A DNA stretch of 64,000 nt from Cinnamomum chago. Lineage: Eukaryota > Streptophyta > Magnoliopsida > Laurales > Lauraceae. The DNA lies in assembly GCA_038049695.1 (NCBI GenBank), contig CP142456.1, forward strand, positions 20,742,501 through 20,806,500, written 5' to 3'. The notes beneath the pieces are model-generated. The model was not told the origin of the DNA and searched no databases. It saw only the letters and a list, made by a program, of their open reading frames with translations. Every line of letters starts with the position of its first letter. Position 1 is the stretch's first letter. A program made the translations under genes and the position numbers. Below, in pieces: positions 11,304 through 23,090 of the stretch.

Positions 11304-11575
11304 CTTTTTTTTGGTAAAAGCAAATTCATTAACGTCTAAACAAAGACAGCAAACAAACTCAAAACAACCACCAAACCATAAAAACAAAGAAACCCCCTTC
11401 CCCTCACCACATCAGATCCCTATCCTAAGAAAAGTTATGGTTGAAGGAGTAGCTTATTTTTGCTAACAAATTAGCAACTGCATTCAAAGTCCTTGGGATA
11501 AATGTAAAGCTGACATACTCAAAATTACAAGAAAGGGATTTAATGTTCAAAACAATTGAGTTTAAAGACAAATCA
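11304..11575 (-). pseudogene. L1 LINE 3' end: RNase H tail, 3' UTR and poly(A)
   Basis: The - strand reads an open frame ending in the C-terminal part of a plant L1 RNase H domain (TFIPRTLNAVANLLAKI), followed by a short 3' UTR with TTAATGAATTTGC and a run of A (poly-T at 11304-11312 on +). The rest of the same domain lies at 15822-15965, on the far side of a solo LTR. Deleting the LTR and one copy of its target site keeps the reading frame. 5'-truncated L1 copies of this kind are common in plants. Confidence 0.75.
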
Positions 11576-12130
11576 TGTCACATCTCGGTCCCGAATCACC
11601 TGTACTTAGGGTAATCCCCGATGTGAGACACATGTACTCCCGTGATACTGTACCCATCTCCAGCCAAATATAACACACGAATGAGAGAACAATAACTTTT
11701 CCAACTCGTGAGTTGAGCTCACTAAAACATATCAATAGCAATTAATCATAGCGGAAGCTGGAATTCATACACAAAGGGTATCATTCTCATTCAGTCCAAA
11801 TAACTGTTCAAGCTTAATACAAAAGAATTACACATGTATATACATTAATTACAAAAGAGGGTGTAATAAAAGAACCATATACACCACTACCAAAAATATA
11901 AACAAAAGAATAACTAAACCTAAGTGTGACCCACACAAAAAGGGGCTAGTCACACAACTGCAACATCTGCAAAATATACTACACGCGCTCCGAGGAAGAA
12001 GAATGTAAGCTGGCCCTTGTTCTGGCCACTCCTCTAGGCCTAAAGGTACCTATTAGGTAACATCCTCTCACTCCTGGGCCTCTACAAGGCCGGGAGCTGC
12101 ACCTGTAACTGTGACACGAAGAGTAGTATC

Positions 12131-13800
12131 TCAATACAACGATCTAGCAAGTATAGGCATTAATAAGGAAGTACATAATACTTCAAATTGAATTAAAAGA
12201 CAATTAAATTAATAGAAGTCAATGGTAAGTAATGACTAGGCAAATTGTGCTAAAAATCGAATAATTATGCTCGTGAATCAAAGTAAAAAGAAACATACTA
12301 ATCTGGCTACTACCTTAAGCTCATCATCTCAAAAGAGAGCAAATCTAGTATGAATGTCACCAGCGGCCCGGCCAAAGGTTAACTGGCTATCCGGTTCTGG
12401 AGTTCCGATGCTCAAGATGACTTACGGCAGTAGTTTCAAGTAGGGATGAAAGTGGGCCGGGCCGAGCCGGGCTTTGACAGGCCCTAGGCTTGGCCCTAGT
12501 ATTTTTCAGTATGCCCTAGCTCGGCCCTAGCCCTAGAGGGCCTCAAAAACCCTGGCTCGAGCTCGGCCCTTATTAAGTTATGAGGCCCTAGGGCCGGCCC
12601 TTTGAGCCTGACTCGATTGAGGCCCTAGGCTCGGCTCGTGAGCTCGACTCGTTTTATAATGATATAGTACTAGCTGAAAGAAAATATTTTCAGGAAAAAA
12701 AAATCCTGTAGGAATTCAAAGAAATTTGCATATGCAAACCAGAACAAAAAAAATGGTCAAATGCATGCATTCATCCCATATTCCCATTCTCATAATTTGG
12801 ATTGCAGCACTAAAATTAACTAAAATAAGAAAGACTTCATAAAAGCAAAGGCAGCTTAGTTCCAACACTCCATAATAGTTCAATATTAATGTAGATTAGC
12901 ATCATTAAACTCCAACAATAATACAAATCAAATTAAACTCCAATAGCATCATAGAAAAAAATAAAGTATTCGGCTAACATCATAAAATAAAGTTTTCATC
13001 ATCACCAGCATCACCTATAACAACAAGAATAGAGCCTTGTTAATAAATAATAATAACAACAAAGGAAAGATTGTTTCAGAGTTACAAGACTTAAAAACTG
13101 GGCAGCCGTTGGTTGGATCCACTTTAATAATCCAACGGTTCCCACTTGACCAGAATAAATCCTTATATTATTTATATATAATATATGTAGGCCCTAGGGC
13201 TTACGAGCCGGGCTTCATCAAGCCCTAGCTCGGCCCTTTTAAGCAAACGGGCCTCTTACTAGGCCCTAGCTCGGCTCTTTTGTCTTTTGAGCCGAGCTCG
13301 GGCCGAGCCTATAACGGGCCGTCCGCGGGCGGCCCTAGGACGGCCCGGCCCACTTTCACCCCTAGTTTCAAGTAACTAAACCAAGTTCAACCCCGTCGGT
13401 TGTCACAGGGTCTAAGCTAATGACTAATTTTGGAAGTTCAATATGACGATCTAGCAAATATAGGCATTAATAAGGAAGTACATAATGCTTCAAATTGAAT
13501 TAAAAGACAATTAAATTAATAGAAGTCAATGGTAAGTAATGACTAGGCAAATTGTGCTAAAAATCGAAAAATTATGCTCATGAATCAAAGTAAAAAGAAA
13601 CATACTAATTTGACTACTACCTTAAGCTTATTCTCTCAAAAGAGAGTAAATTTAGTTGGGATGTCGCCAGCGGCTCGGCCAAAGGCTAACTGGTTACCCG
13701 GTTCTGGAGTTCCGGTGCTCCACATGACTTATTGTAGTAGTCTCAAGTAACTAAACCAAGTTTAACCCCGTCGGGTATCACAGGGTTGAAACTAAGTAGT
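12131..13800. repeat. 375-bp tandem duplication within the solo LTR, split by a hAT element
   Basis: The segment starting TCAATA..ACGATCTAGCAA recurs at 12131 and 13438. The two copies share about 370 bp with scattered substitutions, including the stretches GAAGTCAATGGTAAGTAATG and GTTCTGGAGTTCCG. The hAT element at 12441-13364 sits only in the first copy, so it arrived after or independently of the duplication. Confidence 0.85.
12441..13364. mobile_element. Non-autonomous hAT element, 924 bp, with perfect 8-bp TSD
   Basis: The terminal inverted repeats are TAGGGATGAAAGTGGGCCGG on the left and the complement of TAGGGGTGAAAGTGGGCCGG on the right. They are flanked by identical 8-bp direct repeats GTTTCAAG (12433-12440 and 13365-13372), the duplication length of hAT elements. 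The subterminal 150-200 bp on both sides are crowded with GGCCCTAG/GCCCTAG motifs, likely transposase-binding repeats. The centre is AT-rich and lacks a transposase frame, so movement would need a transposase supplied in trans. Confidence 0.92.
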
Positions 13801-14448
13801 GCCGACTCAATTGAATCAAATAACAATCGAGTAATAACCGGATTTGAGTAAGTTTGTGTTTCACATGTCTATAATCAAATCGAATAGCAATCACATATCA
13901 CGAATACTTACTCAATCCGCATTTCCCGTGAATATTGAATCGGGTATACGATACTGAAGTTACGAATTGGGGTAAACAATTAGACCTCAATGAATACTAA
14001 TAATGCAACCAATCTAATAATTAGGATTTGATATCAAAAATGAAATTGTACTCCATATGAAATGCAATAATTTAAAGAATCAAGATATTTTTACAAGCCA
14101 ACGCTAAGCTATTAAATTTTAGTCTTCCACCATCTAATACAAGGTAGGTTGCGAAGGTCAACGTGCTACTACCTTGTTAGGTGTCACTATTTATGAAAAA
14201 TACGTTGAATTTCCAAACTAACCCTCATGACATAGTGTTAGATTCATAAATGCCCATTGGACAAATTAACAAGGTTAATGGTTCTATTTTAGGGTCATAA
14301 AGTCTCAAAAATTCTAAATTCCTATGAGAATAAGGGGTGAGCACTGTAACCATCTATTAGAGAGGATTATGGTGGGTTATAATAGGTTAAGAGCGATAAT
14401 TCACCCTAAAAAGTGGGTCCGAAAAGACCCAGGTTTCAGCTTCCGGTT

Positions 14449-14603
14449 CGCTCGAGCGGACCCAGATTCGCTCGAGTGGACCCATCCAGAGGTTTACTCG
14501 CTTGAGCGAGTCTTATCGCTCGCTCGAGCGGTGGATATAGAAGGGAGAATTGCTCGAGCGGACCCCATCCAGAGAGGTGGACGTTCGAGCGATCATTTTG
14601 TTC
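14449..14603. repeat. Cluster of CGCTCGAGCG-type palindromes in the solo LTR
   Basis: Copies or near-copies of the 10-bp palindrome CGCTCGAGCG occur at about 14449, 14469, 14498, 14521, 14552 and 14583, embedded in AT-rich sequence. A similar cluster occupies 26169-26283 in the related LTR. Confidence 0.8.
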
Positions 14604-15132
14604 GCTCAACCAATTGCTTCAGGAGGAGGTTCATGCTCCAGGATTTCTGGTTTCGGGATTCTCTTCTGTTTCTTCTCCCATTCATTTCCAATCTTCCTTC
14701 TACTACATAACCTGCATAATGGAATGGAGCCTCCATACTCCCATTCACCACATACACACCATCCAATTTCATCATTTACAACATCAAAATAATCCAACCC
14801 ATTCATTTATTAAAGATAGAGTCATTGAGAAAGAATTTCATTGGAATCAAAGGTAACTAATTATCATTTAAATCCAAATTAAAGCTTATACTTGCCTCTA
14901 CTAAGAGCTTTCCAACACTTCACACACCTTGGCTCAAAAAACCCAAAAACCCCCCAAAATATTCAAACCCTAGACACAATACACAAGGAGAACCAATGAA
15001 CAATTATGAGTCTCTTGACTCTAATGCAACTCAGAAACCTAACCAAAAGTGTTTGAAGCCTACCTCTTGTAAGGATTTCGAATTTGGAAGAAATAGAGGA
15101 GGGTGGAGATGGTTTCTTGCCAACAATGAAGA

Positions 15133-15396
15133 GAGGAAGATGAAGATGATGAAGGTGGGTTCCTTTCCTAGCTCACAGGGCACATGCACTAGGTCTCTTG
15201 CTGGTTGGGGGAAGAGAGAAGAAGAGAAGAGAGGAAGATGAAGATGATGAAGGTGGGTTCCTTTCCTAGCTCCCAAGGCATATGCACTAGGTCTCTTGTT
15301 GGTTGGGGGAAGAGAGAAGAAGAGAAGAAGAAGAAGAGAGCAAAGAGAAAAGGATTGAAAGGAAATGGAAAGAGAATGAAAGAAAGAAAGGGATAG

Positions 15397-15430
<34 letters not shown>
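15133..15430. repeat. 98-bp tandem duplication and (TA)n microsatellite in the solo LTR
   Basis: The unit starting GAGGAAGATGAAGATGATGA occurs at 15133 and 15231 with few differences. It is followed by purine-rich sequence and an uninterrupted TA run at 15398-15430. Confidence 0.9.
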
Positions 15431-15432
<2 letters not shown>

Positions 15433-15821
15433 GACAAGAATGTCTCTTTATGCAAAAGGGCCCACTAAATTAGTATATTTCCAATTTGAGTCAAATGGAG
15501 GTCCAAAACTCAACGGTAGCTCGAACGATGCCGAGTCTAATACGAAAATCGACGTACTCGTCGAAATACACGCGATGCCGCCAAAATGACGTGCAAATGA
15601 TGCAAAATGTGAAAAATCAATAATTACGAAAAAGCCCTTAACTCTACTCACCCGAGTCAATTCGGTTCTAACTCACCTAATCGAAAGTTCAAGACTCAAC
15701 TAGCTCAATCTATAGAGGCTAATTAACACTAATTATCACGATTAACAACTAAGCATAATTAATTTAACTAAAACACTCTTAATTAGCACTAATCGGGGTT
15801 AAATTGGGTCGGAGTGTAACA

Positions 15822-15965
15822 TATCATATTCTCCATTAATAGTTTGAACGACCTCTTTGGCACCTTGACAACATGCAAGCTTGCAATAACCTCTAAGAGG
15901 AAGGAGGATTGCCCTCGCTTTGACCTTCTAGAAAGAGAAGACGTTTGGTCCTTGAATAGGTCATG
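15822..15965 (-). pseudogene. L1 LINE RNase H fragment, upstream half
   Basis: The - strand reads ARAILLPLRGYCKLACCQGA followed by KEVVQTI, matching the central helix of plant L1 RNase H domains. It ends at the solo LTR and continues in frame at 11575. A stop codon lies about 10 codons upstream of this match, so the copy was already decaying or truncated. Confidence 0.65.
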
Positions 15966-18291
15966 CACACACAATATTTCCTTTTAAATTGAAAATGAAA
16001 CCAAAGGGTGCTTAAATTCAAATAATCACACTTTTGAGAGGAAATGAATAGGCAACTATCATTCCCCAGTATTTCATGTTAAAAAATGTTGTCCCAGTAA
16101 ATTAATTCATAGGAAAAGTGATGGTCCGATCTAAATCTCCATCTTGGTCCTGTCACTCATCATCTCTTTAATACTCTTTTCGTTGAATACCACTTTTACT
16201 ATGAATTCTTATGAATACATTAGAAGCTGACAAATGTGCCCTTAAGTATTGAGCATCATAATTCAAAGATCTAGATTGAGCCTTATAGTTCTAAAGAAGA
16301 GTAAACTATCCGAGAATTTGACCGAGGATAGACAAGAATAGAAAAACAGAATTCATGTAGCCGACATCAAATATAACAGTACAAAATAGTTGGGTGTAAA
16401 ATACAAATATCTTTAAAAAAAAATTATAGTAGCATCTTCATTCTAGGAAAGTGGGGCCCTCATATCAGATATTGGAATCTCTGAACCATTGGTCCCAACT
16501 GCTCTGCCTAAAGGGCCTGAGGATACATACAATGTATGTATATTATTGGAGCCTTGAGCTGTACACCCACTCTGAAGTCCGATCTCTTTAGCATACAACA
16601 TGATTGATGGACAACGAAAAAGATTTAAAGATTGCATCGCTTGGCCTTTTCCTTTTTAGCTTTATTATCAGTCATCAGGCCATGTGGGTGAAGCCCTCTT
16701 TCACCATTCCAAAGAAAAGCTGCTGAATAGGTCCTTTAATGTACATGATACATACAGTCTACATACATTTCCAGACACCCCCCACCCCCCGGCCAATCAG
16801 TGTTTTAAAATCCGTGCCAATCAGATCCATATTGATCTGGAACTTCTGCGGCTTGTTGTTGGGTTCGACCAGAACCTATTACCTTCAGTTGAATTGTGTG
16901 AACCCCACAATTCAACTGTTAACATGTTCACCATTTTAATCAGGCCAGACTCAGGTTATTAACTATGTGAAGATGAGATTGACTCGTCCCAAAAATCGGA
17001 AAACGATCATCTAAGGCCTCAAAAATTTTGGAAAAAAAAAAAAAGAGTAATTCAAGATGTTTTCTATTATTTATTTTCTATGTTTGTAATTAAGTTTCAT
17101 TTCGAGTGCTGACTTTTTGACTCGGTGACGGGTCATCCTATCAGCCAGCCCATTCACACAATCAAGAAGATCACATGATCCTCTTAAAATAGAATGGTCA
17201 ACTCAAGATCTACCCAAATGAGTCAGCACTTATCTTACCAAGATCATGACAGATGGACATTCCAATCTTCATTCCAATTTTATATGATATGATTTGATGT
17301 AAATTCCTAAATATCTGCCAAATGGCATGTACACTGTGATCAATATTCATTTATAAATATAACATACTCATTTCCTTCTACTCACACATTTGAGAGAGAA
17401 GGCAACATATTATATTCATCAAAGGACTGTCTCATTTATGTACCTATGTTTATACAGCCAAGTCTTCAAACAGACTGGTCTAAATAGGTTGTCCTGTTCT
17501 TATCTCTGAAACCTCTTTAATGTATGTGCAAGTAGTTATCTCCCATACGTCATCTTTCAGCATGTGTTGGGCTTTACACCTGTGTCAGTCGGATCTCTAA
17601 AGGGTCCAACCACCTTGGTTGGTAACACACACATTAAAATAAATAATAATAATAGACTACTTTCAAGTTGGGCTGTTGAGATTGTCTATGTTCAGCCTGT
17701 TTAGTTATTGGGCCTGATATTTAGGTAAGATCCGAGACCGATCAAGCATAGTTGCACCTTTTAACGAGTCAAACTCCAGCTAAACCGAGTCGAGCTGACC
17801 CTAGTTTGAGGTCGACTCATAAGACAGAAAGCTAATCAGCTCCAGGTCAAGCCTAATTAGCGGGCTTTGCCTGTTAACATCTTACTCATGAAAACCTGCA
17901 ATGTGCGTCTGCTCCATGCCATGTCATGGATGTACATCAACTAGCAATCCTCACAATCTATAAGAAAACCCTGGGATCGAGCCAAAGTATCACGTGGAAG
18001 TAGCCGAACATGACTTTCAGTAACAAAATTCAATACTCGAAATTAAAACAAGCCCATACAAAAGTGAAAGAAAGTGGAAAGTAAGATTTGAGAACAATAC
18101 AAGACAGTCAAAAAGCGGATTCCTTGAAAAATGAAATCCTTTTTAAACGAGTTGTGTAACAAAAACGTGAACTAATATCGATTTAGACCGCTGTGGCGTG
18201 GAGTCCTGGCCTTATAGATAGATAATGGATATGCTTTATACCCATTTTCCTTGAAATTTATACTAATTGAGCGAACGGGCTAAACCCTGAG
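15966..18291. other. Intergenic DNA, no gene recognised
   Basis: AT-rich sequence with many stops in all frames. It has a few short inverted motifs (AGTGCTGACT near 17103 and its complement near 17222) that could be a small MITE, but no supporting target duplication. Confidence 0.5.
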
Positions 18292-18460
18292 ACAACTCAT
18301 ATATGTGAGGTGATGGAACTCACACATGAGAGGAGAGATATACACAACTCACACATCCGAGATGATGGAAACTTGCACATGCGATGAGACATATATAGAC
18401 ACAACTCACACATGTGAGGTGATGGAAACCCTCACATGCGAGGTAGTAAAAACTCAAATA
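18292..18460. repeat. Degenerate tandem repeat with CACATGTG-like palindromes
   Basis: Units of roughly 50-60 bp contain ACAACTCACACATGTGAGGT followed by GATGGAAACTC, repeated about three times. Each unit has an inverted motif CTCACACATGTGAG or a variant. Confidence 0.65.
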
Positions 18461-20980
18461 TGCAAAGAGGGAGGAGATAGGGTAATTTAAGTATTTTTTT
18501 TTAAAACGAGAGAAAAAGTTGTTGAAAAATAGCTTTAGATGGACGGACGTCCTTAATTGAAAACTTCTTAAAAAACTTAGGGACTAATTTGAAAGGTTTT
18601 AAAACTTGTGTCCTTTTCTAAAATAAGGCAAAAACTTAAGGCCTTATCTGAATTTTTTCCTTAATTTATTTACAACTTCCGCGGAACAATTTTTTCCAAC
18701 ACACCCACGGACCAAATGTTAGCACATGGGTTCAAATGTACGTGGTCTCCACAACCTTATGTGTATGACTCACCGTTTGCTTCTTATTTCTAGATGTTTA
18801 AAATTACTTTCTACTCGTGTTATCTCACTCAAAAATAGTTCGGCTCCATTTTGGAGAGAATAACGCCTTTTGGGAAGGTCAAGCCCGTTAGAAAAGTCAA
18901 CGCTCCAATAAAGTTAATTTATACAAAGGATTTTTGTTCCCTCTCCCATCAACAAAATTTTTCATATTGGGAATCATCACCTTAGCATACCAATCCAAAA
19001 AAAAAAGCCTCACTTGAGCATGGTCTGCAACTTGGGAGCAGAAATGTTACTCCCAAGGCAGGAAGAGAAGCCAATGAAGGCAAAAATCAGCTATGTAGAT
19101 GCCTCCACCAATAGCTTCAAGTATAGAGATATCTTCTTTTTTTTTTTTGTGTGACTTTTGACCAATTTTAGCCTAGATCGTGGTATGATAAGAAAAATCC
19201 AGTCACCAAAAAGAAAAATTGGGGATGTTGGACCCATTTTAATTTAGAACAAATTTGATGAAGAAGAGGATGTACCAATCCTTAAACCCTTGACTCTTCT
19301 TCATTTTCTATTCATGCAAAGAAAAGAAAAAAAAGTATATGCATCTTTAAAAATTTATAAGAAAGTATTATTTTGGTTGCAGTTGTGGTTGTCTGCTTTG
19401 TTTTGTTGGCTGTCTTCTGTTTCTTTCCCTTTCTATTTTCATGAAACTTTCTCTTCCTACCCAAAAAAAATAAATAAATAAGTATTTGGGTCTCAATTTA
19501 TGTTTGCAGTGAGGCCCTTGTTTATGTCCAGGCTGAGGTCCTCATCATGGACCGTTGGTAATTATGGTTATATCTGAATATGCTGTGGACCCAAGGCCCA
19601 TTAGAGATGAGATTTTGTTAGTAATTAAAGATAAAGAAAAGGCTTACAAGTAACACAGATTCTCTTTCTTCATTGTATTGAAATGTGGTTTTATACTTTT
19701 ATGGGAAGATCTGTCTAGCTCAAGTAGCGGTCTTCATGGGCTGGTTTGAAGCTTATCCAAGCTTACTCTTTTTATTTATCGGGCCTAACATTTAAGCCCA
19801 GCTCTGTTCATGTGCCAAAAAGTCAGACAACACCCAAACCCATTTGCAAAATTATTTTATGGGCCAAAAAACACAATCCAAATCCAGCCCAATGTGGGCA
19901 GAACATAAGAGCAAGTGAATTATTCATTGTAACTCATTTGACCTTGAATTTCTTCCTTCCCTGTATATCATTTAACCATTATCACGCCCCCTTTACATAA
20001 AATAGGGATTATGCATGAGATTAGGCCAATTAAAATTTTCCAACAGTAAACCAATACAACGTGGCCCCAATCATATACCATATGGATCGAAGTCCACAAT
20101 GAATTATAAACATTTCCTCGGTAACCATAAAGTACAGTAAAAACTTTATGATAAACAAATGGTATGATATAACATTTCAGAATATGCACGTCTTCCATGG
20201 TTTTGCAACAACTTTTGCTTGTTCAAGTTTGAGAGAAATAAGGAAGTTTTTCCTACTTCCTCTCTTAGAGAATTTTTAGGTAAGTGTTGGAAAAAAAATA
20301 GGGGAGTTGGGAAGTCTTTCTAATTCAATCTCCTTGATATGCAAGACTTTCTAAAAATGGTCCTACTTGCGATTCTTGGAAATCTCTAATCCTAGACCCC
20401 ACAAATCTGAAATAATTACTAAAAGGACCAAATCTGAGTTTTTGCTTGAATGGGCCCCATGTTGGGCTTGCAACATGGCTGGTGGGACCCTCCCTTGGAT
20501 GTCCAATGCATGGTCGATCTTCCTTGAAATTTCCTATTTTTGTTTCTCTCCTTCCTTTTTTGAATTTCTTCTCTGAATAATTAAGTTTTTCATTGGCCTC
20601 ATATACTAGAAGAGTGAGAGATAGAGAGGAGAAAGAGAAAGAATGGAAATAGGAGAGATGGGAGAGTTGCACGTGAGGGAGAGGCTGAGAGGGAGAGTTA
20701 GATGGTGTTGCACTTCCCCATGTGCATTGGCGGACTCACGATTTTCATTTAGGTGGGGCTAAACTTTTGCTAGCATAATCATAAGAATCATATCATGGGC
20801 CAAGAAAAAAATTCCAAAAACAGGAAGAAGAAGAAATAAGTAGTTAAAACTCAATGTCTATGATTTTTTTGCTACCTCCTTTCCTAAAAAAAAAAGAAAA
20901 AAAGAAAGGAAAGAGGCAAACTCTCATGTAAAAGATCAAAGGATTGGAAACAACAATAACGTTATAGTCACACAACCACT
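18461..20980. other. Intergenic DNA, no gene recognised
   Basis: AT-rich spacer. A T-rich stretch followed by CCCAAAAAAAATAAATAAATAAG near 19460-19482 resembles the tail of a retroposon, but no coding match accompanies it. Confidence 0.5.
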
Positions 20981-21679
20981 TGAAAGTCCAAGATTCGAAC
21001 CTCAGAAGGGGGTGAATAGGGTGAGCTCAAAAACCTAGACCAATTTTAATTTTCTAATGCCAATGATCCTTTTATATAGAAAAAACAGTTCTAATGGCTT
21101 GTTCATGGTTAGTCGTGGCTTCCCTAAGGCTAGCCGTGAGCCCAACGGTCAAATAAAAATGACTAGTTTTTGTATAGACTTTTTTGAGAAATACTCTATG
21201 GTTAACCGTAGAGTTGTTTGACGATTAGCCGTGAGCTAACCGTAAGGTCACTGAAATGTTGAAATAAGATTTTTCTGCATTCTGAAAATGTGATCGTGAG
21301 GTGACCGAAATCCATGGTGGTTAGCCGGCCACCATTTCCCCACATTTTTCATGTGAAAATGATTTTCTAAGTGACAATTTTGGCCATGGAAAACTTGACT
21401 TGAATGGAGACTAACATGTTTAAAATGAAGTTTCAAAATGTGATACAAAACATGATTATGCATGAATTTCAAAATTTCATTTTGTAAAACTTTTGAAATT
21501 AAATTTAAAAGATTAAATCATGCATAAAAATCAAGTCTTAACTTATATGATGCCAAACATTAAAACTTAAATAAAAATATATGAAGATTTCAATATTAAA
21601 AAGTATGAGTGCATGAGACATCAAGATAAAATTAATATGAATGCATCCAATCAAATTGCAACAAATGAAAATCCTAACA
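20981..21679 (-). repeat. Short Sirevirus-type solo LTR with perfect 5-bp TSD
   Basis: The element runs from TGAAAGTCC to CCTAACA, the ends shared with the longer LTRs at 43764-45967, 53861-55623 and 59203-60864. The motifs GGGGGTGAATAGGGTGAGCT near the left end and GCATCC..TCAAATTGCAA near the right end are also shared. It is flanked by identical CCACT repeats (20976-20980 and 21680-21684). At 699 bp it is much shorter than its relatives (1.66-2.2 kb). The orientation is set by the full element at 53861-60864. Confidence 0.85.
21068..21079 (-). promoter_or_regulatory. LTR TATA box with adjacent inverted-motif cluster
   Basis: The - strand reads CTATATAAAAGG. Directly upstream on the - strand (21105-21245) lies a cluster of related inverted motifs such as ACGGTTAGCTCACGGCTAAT and ACGGTTAACC, in the same place as the palindrome clusters of the related LTRs. 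Confidence 0.5.
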
Positions 21680-21684
21680 CCACT

Positions 21685-22367
21685 ATGGATTATAGAATTG
21701 AAGGAAGCTCTAATTCATTCAAAATGCTCACCAAATCAAGAAAACATAAATCTCACACATAACACATTCAAAGCGAACAAGAATTCTAGATGCTTATTAC
21801 ATTTTAATAATCTACGAATCACTCTCCAATAAAACAAACACACCATTCTCCCTTTAAATATTAATCTCTCATTTTCCAATCCAACAATTCTCATCCCTTT
21901 CTTTATTATTCATTCTCTTTATAAAAATAACTTCTTCTTTTCCAGACACCCAATTCCCATTTAATTTATTTCTATATATTTCGTTTCCAACGTCTTCAAT
22001 AAGATAGAAGCTAGCCTAGACACAAGACTCTTTTTATGTCTCTCTACAACCTGTCTTCTTTATTCATCTTGTAAAACTACAATACAAGACTTATAATGCT
22101 CTTCTTACACGACTGCAGTAGGTGGGGCAGATGTATTGAAACATGTGGGGGATGTTCAACGCCCATTAGTAGGTTTAGGTAATTTTTCAATCCCATCTGG
22201 GGCGACCCTACTAATGAGGGACACCTTTTTGTTTAGGGCATGTTTGTGTAGCCCATTTCCATGGAATGAGTCAGTTTTACGCAGAAAACCCACTTTTAAT
22301 GTGTTTGGTGCATTATTTTCCCATGGAACCACTATTTTGCCAACTCAGCTTTTTCCTTCCTCACCAT
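21685..22367. other. Intergenic DNA, possible unclassified DNA transposon edge
   Basis: AT-rich sequence. From 22240 it reads GGGCATGTTTGTGTAGCCC, resembling a PIF/Harbinger terminus. No matching opposite end was found. Confidence 0.35.
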
Positions 22368-22436
22368 GGAAATAGACTTTCCATGGGGGGCATGGAAAGT
22401 CTATTTCCTTAGAAAACTCGCCCCCCCCCCCCCCCC
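22368..22436. repeat. Perfect 18-bp hairpin followed by a C16 run
   Basis: The arms GGAAATAGACTTTCCATG (22368-22385) and its exact complement (22391-22408) flank a GGGGG loop. A run of 16 C lies at 22421-22436, and another of 13 C at 22556-22568. Confidence 0.9.
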
Positions 22437-22590
22437 GTCTATAAACTTATTTTCCTACGCATTTCCCATCCAAAACCCTAGCCCCTAGATCTCTCTTCTC
22501 CTTCATCGACGAGAGCATCCTTGTGGATGGCAGCCATTGCCCCCCTGCTGGTAAACCCCCCCCCCCCCTCCCTCTGACTCTCTTCTCCAC

Positions 22591-22883
22591 CCTGTGCTTG
22601 CAACCATGCCCCAACCTCTCTCTCTCTCCCTCTCTATTCTCCTCTCAGTTCAACCCCTTTCTTCCCTACTGCCAGCCAACCTCTCTATCTCCCCTGCTGC
22701 CAGCCAACACGTGTAGCCAACCCACCTCGCTTGGCCACCTATTTCTTCCCCCTCTCTCTTCTCCACCCTGTCCCAGCAACAACACTCCTCCATCCAGCCA
22801 CCACACCCCGCCACCCCACTCTGCCTGGCCACCTCTATCTTCCCCCTCTATCTTCTTCGCCCTGTGCTTGCAGCCAGGCCCCA

Positions 22884-22928
<45 letters not shown>

Positions 22929-23090
22929 TCTATTCTCCTCCCAGTCCAACCTCTTTCTTCTCTTCTCTCTTTCTTCCTTGCTACCAGCCAACCTCTCTCT
23001 CTCCCCTGCTGTCAGCCATCACGCGCAACCAACCCACCCGCCTGGCCACCTCTTTCTTCCCCCTCTCTTCTCCACCCCATCCCAGATATT
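22591..23090. repeat. 270-bp pyrimidine-rich tandem duplication with (TC)n expansion
   Basis: The segment beginning CCTGTGCTTGCA occurs at 22591 and 22861. The second copy contains an uninterrupted (TC)n tract at about 22886-22924. Long open frames here read as Ser/Leu/Pro-rich low complexity and are best explained by the absence of A-containing stop codons in pyrimidine-rich DNA. Confidence 0.85.

Larger units (their letters stand above)
11576..15821 (-). repeat. Solo LTR (gypsy, Del/Tekay-like) about 4.2 kb, inserted in an L1
   Basis: The ends are TGTCACATCTCGG on the left and GGAGTGTAACA on the right. The flanking 5-mers are AATCA and TATCA, a target duplication with one mismatch. The insertion splits an L1 RNase H frame, which gives independent support for both ends. 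No polypurine tract or primer site adjoins it, so it is a solo LTR. The orientation is inferred from similarity to the larger LTR at 24235-29598, which has the same type of ends and layout (CTCGAG cluster, then a pyrimidine-rich stretch). Its unusual length includes a 0.9-kb hAT insertion, a 375-bp tandem duplication and a 98-bp duplication. Confidence 0.65.

Noticed and set aside
16741-16962. Coding frame in the 16.7-17.0 kb spacer
   Set aside because: Short, no domain, and stops abound on all sides; no support beyond length.
19290-19482. LINE or processed pseudogene 3' end
   Set aside because: The T-rich stretch and A-rich tail are suggestive, but no L1-like coding sequence or target duplication accompanies them.
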